Shown here piece after piece: positions 1 through 10,669 of a DNA stretch of 64,000 bases; position 1 is the stretch's first letter, and the number at the start of each line of letters is the position of its first letter. This stretch comes from Strongyloides papillosus (taxonomy: Eukaryota; Nematoda; Chromadorea; Rhabditida; Strongyloididae), in NCBI GenBank assembly GCA_005656395.1, contig SRSI01000079.1:558001-622000 (forward strand), in the 5' to 3' direction. A program made the position numbers and the translations under genes. Below the pieces are notes generated by a model. It saw nothing but the letters and a program-made list of their open reading frames with translations, was not told the origin of the DNA and ran no database searches.

Positions 1-496
1 TAGTATATAGTTACACGATGATCTCGCAAATGTTAAGGAATGTCTTTGTGTATACGTTCTTTCTATGGGAACTAATATCTACTTCTTGAATGGAATTCAT
101 CATTACAAGTGAATAAGGCAAACATTAAATGATACTCAGTTAAGGTTACGATGTATGAGAGTTAAAATAAATAAGTGATCTCCTTTTTTCTCAAAAAATA
201 CTTCTGAATTCTTTCAAGAAATCATATTTAATAAGACAGTCCATTTTTTATCCAAATAAAGCAAAGAACAAGCACTAATATAGAATTTATTAAATATTAA
301 CAACTTATATTAAAGTTAAAATGCATACTGATCAAAAAATTCATCGGGTAAAAAAATTACCCATTTACATAATGGAGAAAAGTAAATTCTCAAATATTAA
401 ACAATAAAAAGATTCTAAGATTACATACAAACACAATAAAGAAGAATACACTGGTTATAGAAGCTATATACAATATTTAATAGTTTAAATTAATTT
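1..496. other. AT-rich 3' flank of the LARP1-like gene
   Basis: No coding frame of note is seen on either strand. This is the region downstream of the minus-strand La-motif gene and should contain its 3'UTR. Confidence 0.5.
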
Positions 497-2335
497 TTAA
501 ACCTTCACACCAACATTTCCCATCTTTTCTGGTCCACCGATTGCTCTATCATTAATGAACCAATAATTCTTGTAGTTCCTTGATCTAATAAACTGGCAAT
601 CCATTGACATCTCCAACACGGTACTGGATTTCATTGCCTCAACAACTAGATTATAATCAGCAGTTAACTTCCTTATCTTCGGAAATCCTGCAAGTAATGG
701 TAGTGAAATGTACCCATCTCCACTAATCTTACTTAACATAAATGCATCCTTAACAAGATTCTCCTCAGAAAGATAATACTCAATTTGGCGTAAGATACAA
801 TCCTTAATCTGTTCCACACTCATAGCACATCCATAACGTGGTTTCCCATAACCTAACGGAGATTGTGGAGAGAAGGTGAAATGACTCATTGATGGTGGTG
901 TTATAGGAGTTAAAGGTTGAGATTTCTTGTACGTATCAATACTTGTTGAAATAGTTACTGGTCGATATGGTAGGATGGGTTTCGGTGATAGGACATGACA
1001 TTCACCTGATACATAAGTTATTGAAGGGACTTCAGTTGCCTTTGTCTCATCAAACAATGGAACGGTGTAGTAGGGTACTAAGTTTCTGAATTCCTTTTCA
1101 AGTACACCCATGTAATCTTCCCCATCTTCTGTTCCATTGCCGGCGCATGCATCTGCCTCATCCCACGACGGTAATGGTCCACGTTCTTTGTATGCATTTG
1201 CTTGTTTACCAACATTACGAGCATCAGATTCATTATGACTATACTCTCTAGATTTGCGTCCTTTATAAGGTTTATTACGTTTTCCAGAGTTACGATTACC
1301 TCCATTTCCCTGATCTTCAACAGATGTCTCGTTAATATTTAAATAATCCTGAAAAACTGCCGATCCTTGTGAGTTGATATTTTTGTTTCGTAATGAAGAG
1401 GTACTACCTCTATTGGACCTCCAACCTTGATGGTTATCATCCCTTTTATTTCTACCATTATATGGAATGTGATTTTTCTTAATACTCTTGCTGTAAACCT
1501 TCTTACGGTTCCTGTCATTTGATTGATGATTATCTCCGGTGTCATTAGAAAGGTTACTTGAAATTTCGCTGTTTCTAATGTTTGTTGATGAAGAATTGGT
1601 ATCATTGATATCTGTTGGAGGTAGTTGTCTGTTTTGATTTTCATCAAAGTTTTTGTTGTTGTGATGTCGTGGTGTTTTTTGCTTTTCCTGAGTGTGTTTA
1701 ATATTTTTACTTTGCATGTTTGTGGTTTCTTCAACTTTTTTTTCCTGATTATTGACGCAACCTGATACTCCTGTAGGGGAATTAAAGCCGTAGTCACTCT
1801 CTGATGTCCCGTGACGTTTTACCTCATTTTCTATGTTTGAATTTCTACTTTGTACCTCTAAAAATCAATTATAATAATTCACTCAAAAAACAAACTTACT
1901 TTTCCTATTAAAACATGGATTTTCATTAGGAGTTAAGGCAGGTGAGATAATACCTCCATCATTACTTACATCTCCACCATCACAATCAACAAAAACTTCA
2001 TCACTATAACCACCCATCGATTGACCGACCTTATCATCTACATTAGATATCTTGTGATCATTCCTATTCCTACCACCATTCTTCTTAAAATTCCTTCTCT
2101 TATTACTAAATCTACCCTTAGGACCTTTCTCGTGTGGAGTTGTGGAGGAATCAGTATCTGTTGGAGGTTTTTCATTATTTGAGGTAGAAGATGAGTAAAC
2201 AATGGTTCCTTTAGATGTTGTATCATCACCAGAGAGCAAAACATTAACAAAAGACATCTTTCCTTTCTCGGTGTCTGACTTCTCCGGTGTATCACTGTTT
2301 TTAGAAGGTATATTTAGAGTTGCCTCAGAAGTCAT
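497..2335 (-). CDS. LARP1-type La-motif RNA-binding protein (2 exons)
   Basis: The gene has two exons, 2335-1900 and 1857-497, split by a 42-bp GT..AG intron (1858-1899). The phase fits exactly and gives 598 aa. The first ~490 residues are low-complexity (Asn, Ser, Lys, Arg, Gly rich) and contain basic patches. Residues ~493-567 form a La motif with the LARP1-type signature RQIEYYLSEENL, then a GYISLPLLAGFPKIRKL segment matching LARP1's 'I..IASF.r...LT'. LARP1 proteins bind mRNA 5' ends and poly(A) and control translation of ribosomal-protein mRNAs. The chain stops about 30 residues after the La motif, so the C-terminal DM15 repeats of classical LARP1 are absent. An acceptor-like TTTTTCAG ends 42 nt before the ATG and may be a spliced-leader site. 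La-motif identity is strong; the LARP1 subclass is good but not certain. Confidence 0.85.
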
Positions 2336-3296
2336 AGTACAACTTCTTGGTTGTTGCTTAATGGATGTAGATGGATTCTGAAAAATTTTGTTATTAATAA
2401 TAATGAAAATTTGAATTTAACAGAGGTTAAAAACGTAAAATATGGAGGTAGAGGTGATTAAAAATATTATGGGATTGATAATTGGAATGGCTTTGAAAGA
2501 TTGGTGTACTTTTGCTTAAAGTTTGGAAAGTGATGTACATATAATTTTTATGATTGTAGGATTTGGGAAGGTGTTAATATTAATGTTTTTCACTTTATGA
2601 TATCAAAGCTTAAAAATTACGAAATCAAAAAAGTGAATTTAGCTAAGCTCCAAGTTTAAAAAAATTAATGTGACACTAAAAAATATTATGGATCAAATGA
2701 AATAAATACACAAAATTTATATAGCTGAACAAATTAATATCAAATAACCAACTACGACCACCCTTATCAAAAAACATACAGAACCACCAAATGATAAAGG
2801 AGAATTGTAAGAAGATATCAAAAAAACAAAAATGAATAAAAAATTCTGTATCAAAACAAGAGTGATAGACACAATATTTCAAAATATAACAAAATTATCT
2901 CCAACAATAAAATGTACCAGGGAACAATATCTTGAATAACACCAATCTATTATGAAGCAATTATCACTATTATTAATAACTGGAAATATGTTGTTATTAT
3001 CCTGATAAACCAACAAAAGATTAATTATGAAATTGATAGATATGATGTGAAAAATTATTTATTTTTTTTATTAGTGGATGTGTGCCTTAAATAGAAAAGA
3101 AAATATGAATTTTATATTAAACATGGCTGTTATTATTGATCAAGTATTTTTATTTTTATTCTTTGTTGGTAATGACTTTGATAGGGTTTTTGTATGTTTG
3201 TTTACTAATAATACTACAATTTACACTTTGGAAGAGGGTATAACTTTGGAAAAAAACAAAATAATAGTTTAATTAGAATGTTTTGTTAATGATGGA
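2336..3296. other. Intergenic, 5' region of the LARP1-like gene
   Basis: Short AT-rich frames occur on both strands without protein-like composition. The stretch must hold the promoter of the La-motif gene and the 3' flank of the next minus-strand gene. No specific element was recognised. Confidence 0.4.
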
Positions 3297-3647
3297 TTAT
3301 TCTTTTTTTACGAGCACTACTGCTGGTGGGGCAACTCCTATTATTGAATCGTCGACTCGTTTCTCTATTTTGTAGGTTGCTGAATACATTCCGAAGTCGT
3401 TCTCGGTGACTGGGGATATGGTAAGGATTCCTTTGTCGGATAATTTAACATTAGGATACTTCCCTTGCTTTCCAGCATACAATATTTCCTCAGCACTATT
3501 ACGATTTATTCTTATATCCTTAGCTTCCTCACCGAAGTCAAATTCAAACGTCTCCCCAACGGCAACTGAAGCAAAACCTAAAGATCCTTCAACAACACTT
3601 GATAAGTAAAAAACAACAACCAGTAAGTATAAAATTTTCCAAAACAT
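3297..3647 (-). CDS. Small secreted Ig-like protein
   Basis: Single exon, 116 aa. Residues 1-21 are a clear signal peptide (hydrophobic LYLLVVVFYLSSVVEG). The mature part, about 95 residues, looks like one Ig-type beta sandwich: a GETFEFDF strand near the start and the F-strand signature L.I..V.ENDFGMYSATY near the end. There are no cysteines in the mature chain, so the usual intradomain disulfide is missing, as in several small nematode secreted Ig-like proteins. The partner is unknown. The secreted nature is well supported; the Ig assignment rests mainly on the D.G.Y motif. Confidence 0.7.
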   Translation of the reverse strand: MFWKILYLLVVVFYLSSVVEGSLGFASVAVGETFEFDFGEEAKDIRINRNSAEEILYAGKQGKYPNVKLSDKGILTISPVTENDFGMYSATYKIEKRVDDSIIGVAPPAVVLVKKE

Positions 3648-4495
3648 AATAAGAAATATAGAATTAAAGAAATTATAATATATTTATCTAGTGTTAATTT
3701 GATTTATATATTTAATATATGAGGCGTTACATTGTTTTTACTTTCTGAAGAGGGGTCTAAATTCTTAATAATATATGTTAGTAATATTTGTGATGTCAAT
3801 CCCCAAAGAACACTTTAGTATCTGTAGTTGTTGAAATAAGTTTTAACAGATAATGAAAATGTAGGGAAATGATATCTGAAATGAATATATGTATTTGTGA
3901 TAGAGATATAATCACAATGGATAGTGTTAAATTCCAGTAAATTAAAAGTTGCAATTTAAGATAACATTTTTACAACACCTTTTTATGGTATTCCAAAAAT
4001 GTGATGTGTAATTTTGATGATACGGAAAAAATTGCACGAGCATTTTGTTGATGGTAATCGTTTAATCAACTTTGTAATTATCATAAGTTAACTTTGTTTA
4101 CACTCTTAATTAGCGTTTTAATTTGGATTATAAATAGATAATATTTCATCGTCTTAGTTGTTTTGATTTATTTTACTAGTTAATGGTTAATTTTACTCTG
4201 TGCAAATGTTTGAATGATTTGGTTGGAAGTATTTTTTCAAGTATTAATTTGATGACAAAAAATTAGTGTTAGTGATACATTTCGTAGGATATTTTTAGTG
4301 ACATTGGTTAAATTTATAACTTCCAGATTGTGATTTTTTTGTTGAAATATTAGTAATTTTTTATGTTTAGATAATTGGATTATTTCATTTGTCAAATGTA
4401 TATTTTTAGAAAAAAGATTACATTTATTAGTAGATTTTAAACAATTAATTAAGTCTAACAATTGGTGACTAATAAGTTAACACAGAAATTCATGA
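3648..4495. other. Intergenic, no gene seen
   Basis: Very AT-rich with only short frames of biased composition. It separates the Ig-like gene from the 3' end of the ABC transporter gene; I see no repeat or RNA gene. Confidence 0.4.
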
Positions 4496-6319
4496 TTATA
4501 AATCTTCTATTGTATAATTACCTTGTCCTGATAAAGTAAGACATTTATTATGGTATTTTCTCAATGAATCTCTATGTCCGATGGAAATATATTGAATATT
4601 CTTCTCCTCCATAATACTGTACATGATATGCTCTGTCTCCGAGTCAATAGAATTAGTTGACTCATCCAATATCATAATTTTTGGATTCTTAATAATACCT
4701 CTTATGAATACTAATCTTTGGATCTCTCCAGGTGTAAGTGTACTGATAAATTCAACCGGTAACTCATCGTAAATGTTTCCAATCTTGTCCAAAATGTTTT
4801 TCAACTTTAATTTTTCAAGAAGTGCAAAGATGTCTTCACTTCTTTTGTCAGCCTCGAACTCATCATCAACATTCACTGAGGGGAACATTATAAGATTGTA
4901 AAGTGATAATTTTCCAACAGGAAGATAAGGTTTTTGTGGTACTATTTCAATATCGTTGATAGTGTATTTTGCCGATATCTTTCCCGAAGAATTTTTCCAC
5001 AATCCTGAAAGAATCCTGACTATAGATGTCTTACCAGTTCCTGATGGACCACGAACCAATAAATTGTCACATCTATCAATTGTCATTGATAAATCTCTAA
5101 CAATAAGCTTGCCATTAGGTGTATTGATAGATACCTTATCAAAACGATATGAATTTGAATCATTTTTATCTATCATTTCAGTGTTAACATATCTCGTTCC
5201 TCCCATCTCCTTACATTCTCTCAACAATTCATAGACACGCTGAAGGACACCAGCCATCTCACCTGATGTCAAAGCAACATCTGTCAATCTTGTAAAAGAA
5301 TTAACCAAATAAATGTAAACAAAAGCATTATTTGATATGATTTGTGGTAGATCTTTTGGATCAGTATCTTTATAGGTGTGCATTAAGAATATTGGAATGT
5401 ATTGGATACCATATGAGAGTAATCCTCCGTAGTAGTCGAAGAAATTTTGCCAGAATGAATTTGGAAATCTCCAGATACATAGGAGAAGTTGGTTTTTTAG
5501 TAATATATCAAGGAGTTTGTTTGATTGTTCTTTTTCAAAGTTTTGTCCTCTGTAAAGTGCTACTTGTTCGCAATTATCTCTTATTGAGACTTCTTTATAT
5601 CTGAAATTTCCTTCACACTTCTCTACTCTACTTGTCCATTTAGCCAACGGTGAGATCAAGATTCTATTTACAATTGTACCGAGTACGAAGTACCCATAAA
5701 CCATACCACATCCATATATTCCGGCGGTTACATACGTTTTGTAGGTATAATACGCAATAACAAATGGGCATATCAAAGCGGCTGGAATGATAGTTAATGC
5801 TAAATCTTTACACATTTTATCGACATCCTGTGTAATTCTTTGATCAGGGTTATCGATATTATTTTGTGAGATAAACATTAATTTATAAGCTGTCATTCCA
5901 TCAAAATATGAATTATGAAGAGCATTTGTGATATTTTTTCTGAATGCTAAGTATACACACCAGCATGCGAAGGTAACTAGTGCCATGATAGCACATTTTC
6001 CAATGTATAATAGTGATCCTATAAGCATTATGTGCCAGAATTCATCGGTATCCTCACCGATTAGAGCTGAATACATCTTTCCTGGGATCATACCTATTTT
6101 GTATCCAACCCATTCATCTTAAAATATGGTTAAAAGATAAAACATAATCTTAAGAATAAACTTACTCAAAACACTTAAAACAAGTGCGATACCAATCATG
6201 CATTCTGAGTACCAATTACCTTTAAGAAAAAAGGATGGAGCCAATTTGAAGAGAGCTTTAATAAATTTAAGATCAAAGTAGAAATCCTTTTTCTTATGCA
6301 TCTTCCTAAGAATAATCAA
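4496..6319 (-). CDS. ABCD4-type half ABC transporter (2 exons)
   Basis: Exons are 6319-6166 and 6117-4496 with a 48-bp intron (6118-6165). Phases agree and give 591 aa. The N-terminal part has the basic FDLKFIKALFKL lead-in and hydrophobic segments of an ABCD membrane domain, including the motif NPDQRITQDV (about residues 141-150). The nucleotide-binding domain has Walker A GPSGTGKTS (~408-416), a signature LTPGE in place of LSGGQ (~512-516), Walker B IMILDE (~532-537) and the H-loop histidine in IGHRDSL (~566). The pattern VGYKIGMIP, then DNPDQRI and GHRDSLRKYH fits ABCD4, which in mammals works in lysosomal cobalamin release; other ABCD members are peroxisomal. It should act as a dimer. An in-frame ATG at 6301 is an alternative start. 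The family is certain, the ABCD4 subclass probable. Confidence 0.88.
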
Positions 6320-6778
6320 AGTTAAGATAAAAAAATTGTTTTCAATACTTTTAAATAAATTAAGTGATAATACTTAATCTGTCTAATTAAGTAATTGGAA
6401 ATTTTAAAAAAGAATTTCTATTCACAGTATTAAGTAATGATAAAGGATATTTTGCATAATCATAAATTTTTATCGAAGAAGAAATAATTCTGATAAAAAA
6501 GTATTAATCTAAGGTATTACATATTGTTAGCTACGCGTATCATTGATAAAAGAAAGTATGTATTACAGATGGGGTAGCGGATGATGTTTTGATGTGTAGA
6601 CAATTTGGATGCTCTGTATAGTTTGTTTATAGATTGTAATTTATCATAATATTAAAATAAGTTCTTCAAATTATATTTGTAAACATTATTGTAGCTTATT
6701 AAAACAAAAGAAAGTACCATGGAAAATGTTGAAAATTGTATAATAAGATATATTAAAATATTATTAGAAAAATTATGT
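6320..6778. other. Spacer between ABC transporter and CYP-1
   Basis: AT-rich, without coding frames. It contains the 3' flank of CYP-1 and the upstream region of the ABC transporter gene, and lacks the spacer block repeated between CYP-1 and CYP-6. Confidence 0.4.
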
Positions 6779-8248
6779 TTAGCGTTTCTCAATTTTACAA
6801 GTAAAGGGTCTTGGAAGTAGTACACCGGCGAAATCACAAGATAAATCAATTGGACCATTTGGGTGCGTAAACTTGTATCTTTGAAGGAGGGCAGTGAAGA
6901 ATAGGAATAATTCAGCATCAGCTAGACTTTTTCCAGCACATACTCTTTTCCCTTTACCAAAAACCATATGCTCATGTTCGATCCTGAATTTGCCTTCGCT
7001 ATCAAGATATCTGTCTGGATTGAAGACAGAAGGATCTTTGAAGTATTTTTCATCCATATTGGCACCCCAAAAGAATGGTTGAGTTAAAGTATTTTTGGGT
7101 ATTAGATGTCCATTAACAACAGTATCTTGAGTGCATTTATGTGGTGGTACGAATGGAACCATGTTTACGTAACGCTGGCCTTCAGTGATAAATGCACTCA
7201 TATACGGCATTTTTGGTCTATCACTCAATTGTACCAATTGATCTTTTCCTAATACTTCATCGATTTCATCTTGTAACTTCTTTTGAATGTCCAAATGTTT
7301 CATTATAAGAAGAATAAACCATTTTAAGGTTGTTGTTGAAGTTTCCATACCTGCTACCCAGAAATCTAGTACCATTCCTTCAAGATGGTCAGAGTTTAGA
7401 TAACTATACTTAGAATCAATAGATTGAATTTCTTTCATTACAGCATGGATGAAATTTTGAGGTTCATCATCAGGATTAAAAGTTCCCGTACATTTATCGA
7501 TCTGAATCTTAGTAAGTTCTCTCATTTTATGTTGTCTTTTCATTATTCTTTTATACAAAATATCTTTTAAAATTGGAATCTTATCAATTGAAGGAATCAA
7601 CAATATAAGTTTTAACTCAAGAGTATTACCTTCTTTGATAGAACCATCAAGTTCTTTGGCAAATTCGAAAAAGTCATCGTTATCAGTATGAGAGTACATG
7701 AAACCAAATAAAATCAAATTAATCACATTACCAACGGATAATTGAATTACTTTTGCAATATTGACATTATCTTTATCCTCTAGATTATCTAAATGTTCAT
7801 AGAAGTCTTGAATTACAAGATGAATCTTGTCTTGTATTATTGTTCTACTCATCCCGAAGTTTCTTAATATTTGTATTGATAATCTTCTTTGATCTCTCCA
7901 TTCTTCACCCTCAGAAAAGATAACTCCGGTGTTAACTTTTTCATGAAATGCTTTATCAGGATACCCATCAACGTTTCTCCCAATGAAATAATCTCCTTGT
8001 GTAACAAGAGCTTCATTTATCACATCATAATCAGCAAAGACAACCTGTGGTGCTGGTGTCCAGATCGTATATACATTTCCGTATGTTTTCTTTTGCTCAT
8101 GTATCCATAAATGCATTTTTTTTAAATCAACTGATAATAAATTTCCTAAAATAGGAACTGGCATCGGGCCTGGTGGTAGTGATTTAACTTTCTTATAGAA
8201 ATTAAATACATAGTATATAGTAAATAACAATAGTAGTATTCCGATCAT
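6779..8248 (-). CDS. Cytochrome P450 CYP-1 (clan 2, subgroup A)
   Basis: Intronless, 489 aa, first member of the array. An N-terminal membrane anchor (residues 2-17) is followed by the proline hinge LPPGPMPVPILGN (24-36), helix-C EEWRDQRR (115-122), helix-I AGMETSTT (299-306) with the acid-alcohol pair E302/T303, the helix-K ExxR as EGQR (356-359), NPDRYL (410-415), and the haem loop FGKGKRVCAG with ligand Cys437. All landmarks of a microsomal monooxygenase are present, so an ER haem enzyme using NADPH-P450 reductase is expected. The substrate is unknown. Nematode clan-2 P450s of this type usually handle xenobiotics or fatty acids. A TATA box lies 53-62 nt upstream of the ATG. Closest relatives are CYP-2 to CYP-4. 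Confidence 0.95.
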   Translation of the reverse strand: MIGILLLLFTIYYVFNFYKKVKSLPPGPMPVPILGNLLSVDLKKMHLWIHEQKKTYGNVYTIWTPAPQVVFADYDVINEALVTQGDYFIGRNVDGYPDKAFHEKVNTGVIFSEGEEWRDQRRLSIQILRNFGMSRTIIQDKIHLVIQDFYEHLDNLEDKDNVNIAKVIQLSVGNVINLILFGFMYSHTDNDDFFEFAKELDGSIKEGNTLELKLILLIPSIDKIPILKDILYKRIMKRQHKMRELTKIQIDKCTGTFNPDDEPQNFIHAVMKEIQSIDSKYSYLNSDHLEGMVLDFWVAGMETSTTTLKWFILLIMKHLDIQKKLQDEIDEVLGKDQLVQLSDRPKMPYMSAFITEGQRYVNMVPFVPPHKCTQDTVVNGHLIPKNTLTQPFFWGANMDEKYFKDPSVFNPDRYLDSEGKFRIEHEHMVFGKGKRVCAGKSLADAELFLFFTALLQRYKFTHPNGPIDLSCDFAGVLLPRPFTCKIEKR

Positions 8249-8728
8249 TGTAAATAAAATAGTCTGGTAATTTTTAAATAACTACATTTATTTACTCACA
8301 TTTATATAGTATTTTCAACGTCATACCCACTAACAGTTGATTATTTGTTGATTGATCTATTTATGATTTTTGTTTCTATATAATTATCAATTACGCATTA
8401 AACACAATATTGCATGATGTAGTGTTTTATATTGTAAAAAGATGTGATTTTTAGTTTATCAATATTTTTTTAATATGAAATATCTTAATAGTACTTAATT
8501 TTATATCGTCGTTTTAAAGTTTTACCATTAAATCGAATAATTAATTTGATAATTATTTTTATTTTGATACTAATGTTATTATTTCAACTTTTTATCACAA
8601 ACAAATTGTCCGATAAAGTTTAGATATTCTTAAAATTATTTCTATTGATTTAAAAATGTTATCATTTCTAAGAATTTATAATAAAAGTTTATTTATTTAA
8701 GACTAGAATATTTAAAATATAATAAATT
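8249..8728. repeat. Subgroup A spacer block, copy 1
   Basis: This spacer is recognisably the same sequence as those at 10199-10669, 12140-12613, 14084-14562 and 16033-16505. Shared landmarks are AGTCTG near the ATG, TTATCACAAACAAATTG around 8590, and AATAAA on the minus strand near 8690 as the probable poly(A) signal of CYP-2. Confidence 0.7.
8301..8310 (-). promoter_or_regulatory. TATA box of CYP-1
   Basis: Minus-strand ACTATATAAA, 53-62 nt upstream of the ATG. The element recurs at the same place before CYP-2, CYP-3 and, in variant form, most other array members. Confidence 0.65.
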
Positions 8729-10198
8729 TCAACGTTTTTCAATTTTACAAGTATAGGGTTTTGGTAATAATACATCAGCAAAATCACAAGATAAGTCAAC
8801 TGGACCACTTGGATGGGTAAATTTATATCTTTGAAGAAGAGCAGTGAAAAACAAGAATAATTCAGCTTCAGCCAAACTTTTTCCAGCACAAACTCTTTTT
8901 CCTTTTCCAAAACTCATATGATCATATTCAACTTTAAATTTACCTTCATTATCAAGGAATCTGTCTGGATAGAAGACTGAAGGATTTTTGAAGTATTTTT
9001 CATCCATATTGGCACCCCAAAAAAATGGCTGCGTTAGAGTATTTTTGGGTATCAAATGTCCATTGATAACAGTATCTTCGGTACATTTATGTGATGGTAC
9101 AACAGGAAGTATGTTTGCGTAACGTTGACCCTCCATGATAAATGCACTCATGTAGGGCATTTTATTTTTATCATTTAATTGTACCAATTGATCTCTTCCA
9201 ATTACATTATCAATTTCATCTTGCAACTTCTCTTGAATATCTAAATGCTTCATTATAAGAAGAATGAACCATTTTAATGTTGTTGTTGAAGTTTCCAGCC
9301 CTGCTGCCCAGAAATCTTGTACCATTCCTTGAAGATGATATGAGTTTAAGTAACTATATTTAGAGTCAATTGTTTGAATTTCCTTCATGACTGCATGAAT
9401 AAAATTAAGGGGTTCGTCATCAGGATTATAACTTTCCATACATTTATCAATTTGCATCTTAGTAGCATTTGTCACTTTAGATTTTTTTTTCACTATTCTT
9501 TTATGCAAAAAATCATTGAGAATTGGAATATTATCAATTGCAGGAAACAATGTTAATAATTTAAATTCTATGGTACTATTTTCTCTAATAGAAATATCAA
9601 GATCTTTGGCAAATTTGAAAAAATCACCGTTATCAGTGTGAGAGTACATGAAACCGAATAGGATTAAGTTAATTACGTTACCAACAGATAGTTGAATTAC
9701 TTTTGCAATATTGACATTTTCTTTATCTTCAAGATTGTCTAAGTGTTCATAGAAATCTTGAATAACAAGATGAATTTTATCTTGTATTGTTGTTCTACTC
9801 ATTCCAAAATTTCTTAAAATATGCATTGATAACCTTCGTTGATCCTTCCATTCTTCACCCTCAGAAAATACAACTCCGGTGTTAGTTTTTTCATGCCATG
9901 CTTTTTCAGGGTAACCATCAACGTTTCTTCCAAGAAAATGATCACCATTTGTTACAAGACATTCATTTATGGCATCATAATCAGCAAAGACAACTTGTGG
10001 TGCTGGAAGCCAAACAGTAAATACATTGCCATAAGTTTTCTTTTGTCTATGTATCCATAAATGCAAATTTTTTAAATCAACTGTTAACAAATTTCCAAGA
10101 ATCGGAACTGGTATTGGCCCTGGTGGTAGTGATTTGACTTTCTTATAAAAATAAATTACGTAAAATATAAAAAATAATAATAGTAGTATTCCGATCAT
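8729..10198 (-). CDS. Cytochrome P450 CYP-2 (clan 2, subgroup A)
   Basis: Intronless, 489 aa, all P450 landmarks intact: hinge LPPGPIPVPILGN, helix-I AGLETSTT, ExxR as EGQR, haem loop FGKGKRVCAG. Most of the chain matches CYP-1, CYP-3 and CYP-4 very closely. The differences concentrate in residues ~190-250 (DISIRENSTIEFKLL; KKKSKVTNATKMQ), the F-G region that lines the P450 substrate entrance. A poly(A)-type AATAAA follows the stop by about 35 nt. It is expected to be an ER monooxygenase of unknown substrate, probably differing from its neighbours in substrate range. Confidence 0.95.
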   Translation of the reverse strand: MIGILLLLFFIFYVIYFYKKVKSLPPGPIPVPILGNLLTVDLKNLHLWIHRQKKTYGNVFTVWLPAPQVVFADYDAINECLVTNGDHFLGRNVDGYPEKAWHEKTNTGVVFSEGEEWKDQRRLSMHILRNFGMSRTTIQDKIHLVIQDFYEHLDNLEDKENVNIAKVIQLSVGNVINLILFGFMYSHTDNGDFFKFAKDLDISIRENSTIEFKLLTLFPAIDNIPILNDFLHKRIVKKKSKVTNATKMQIDKCMESYNPDDEPLNFIHAVMKEIQTIDSKYSYLNSYHLQGMVQDFWAAGLETSTTTLKWFILLIMKHLDIQEKLQDEIDNVIGRDQLVQLNDKNKMPYMSAFIMEGQRYANILPVVPSHKCTEDTVINGHLIPKNTLTQPFFWGANMDEKYFKNPSVFYPDRFLDNEGKFKVEYDHMSFGKGKRVCAGKSLAEAELFLFFTALLQRYKFTHPSGPVDLSCDFADVLLPKPYTCKIEKR

Positions 10199-10669
10199 TG
10201 TAAATAATATAGTCTGGTAATTTTTTATTTAGTACACTTGTTTACTTATTTTTTTATAGTATTTTGAACGTCATGCCCACAAATAGTTGAATGATCTATT
10301 TTTATGATCTTTGCTTCTAAAAAATTATTAATTACGCATTAAACACAAAATTACATAATATATAGTCCTGTTTTGAACAAAGTCTGATTTTTAGTTAATC
10401 AGTATTTTTTTTAATATTAAATGCCTTTGTCATTCTTTATTTTGTTTATCTTTTTTTAAAGTGTTACCTTTAACCCGAATAATTAATTTGATAAGTATTT
10501 TTATTTTGATATTAACGTTATTATTTCAACTTTTTATCACAAACAAATTGTACGATAATGTTTAGATATTCTTAAAATTATTTTGATTGTTGAAAAAATG
10601 TCATCATCTCGAAAAATATATAATAAAAGTTTGTTTATTATGAAATTAAATATTTAAAATAAAATAATT
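10199..10669. repeat. Subgroup A spacer block, copy 2
   Basis: Near-repeat of 8249-8728, with the same TATA position, the same TTATCACAAACAAATTG block near 10535-10552 and the same poly(A)-type AATAAA near 10634. Confidence 0.7.
10251..10260 (-). promoter_or_regulatory. TATA box of CYP-2
   Basis: Minus-strand ACTATAAAAA, 53-62 nt upstream of the CYP-2 ATG, at the same place as in CYP-1. Confidence 0.6.

Noticed and set aside
2676..2882. Minus-strand 68-codon frame rich in Phe
   Set aside because: AT-rich low-complexity translation with no signal, motif or splice support.
3078..3272. Plus-strand 64-codon frame
   Set aside because: Composition typical of random AT-rich DNA; no supporting context.
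4237..4461. Minus-strand 74-codon frame downstream of the ABC transporter
   Set aside because: Asn/Leu/Lys-rich random-like peptide, no motif; more likely 3'UTR or spacer.
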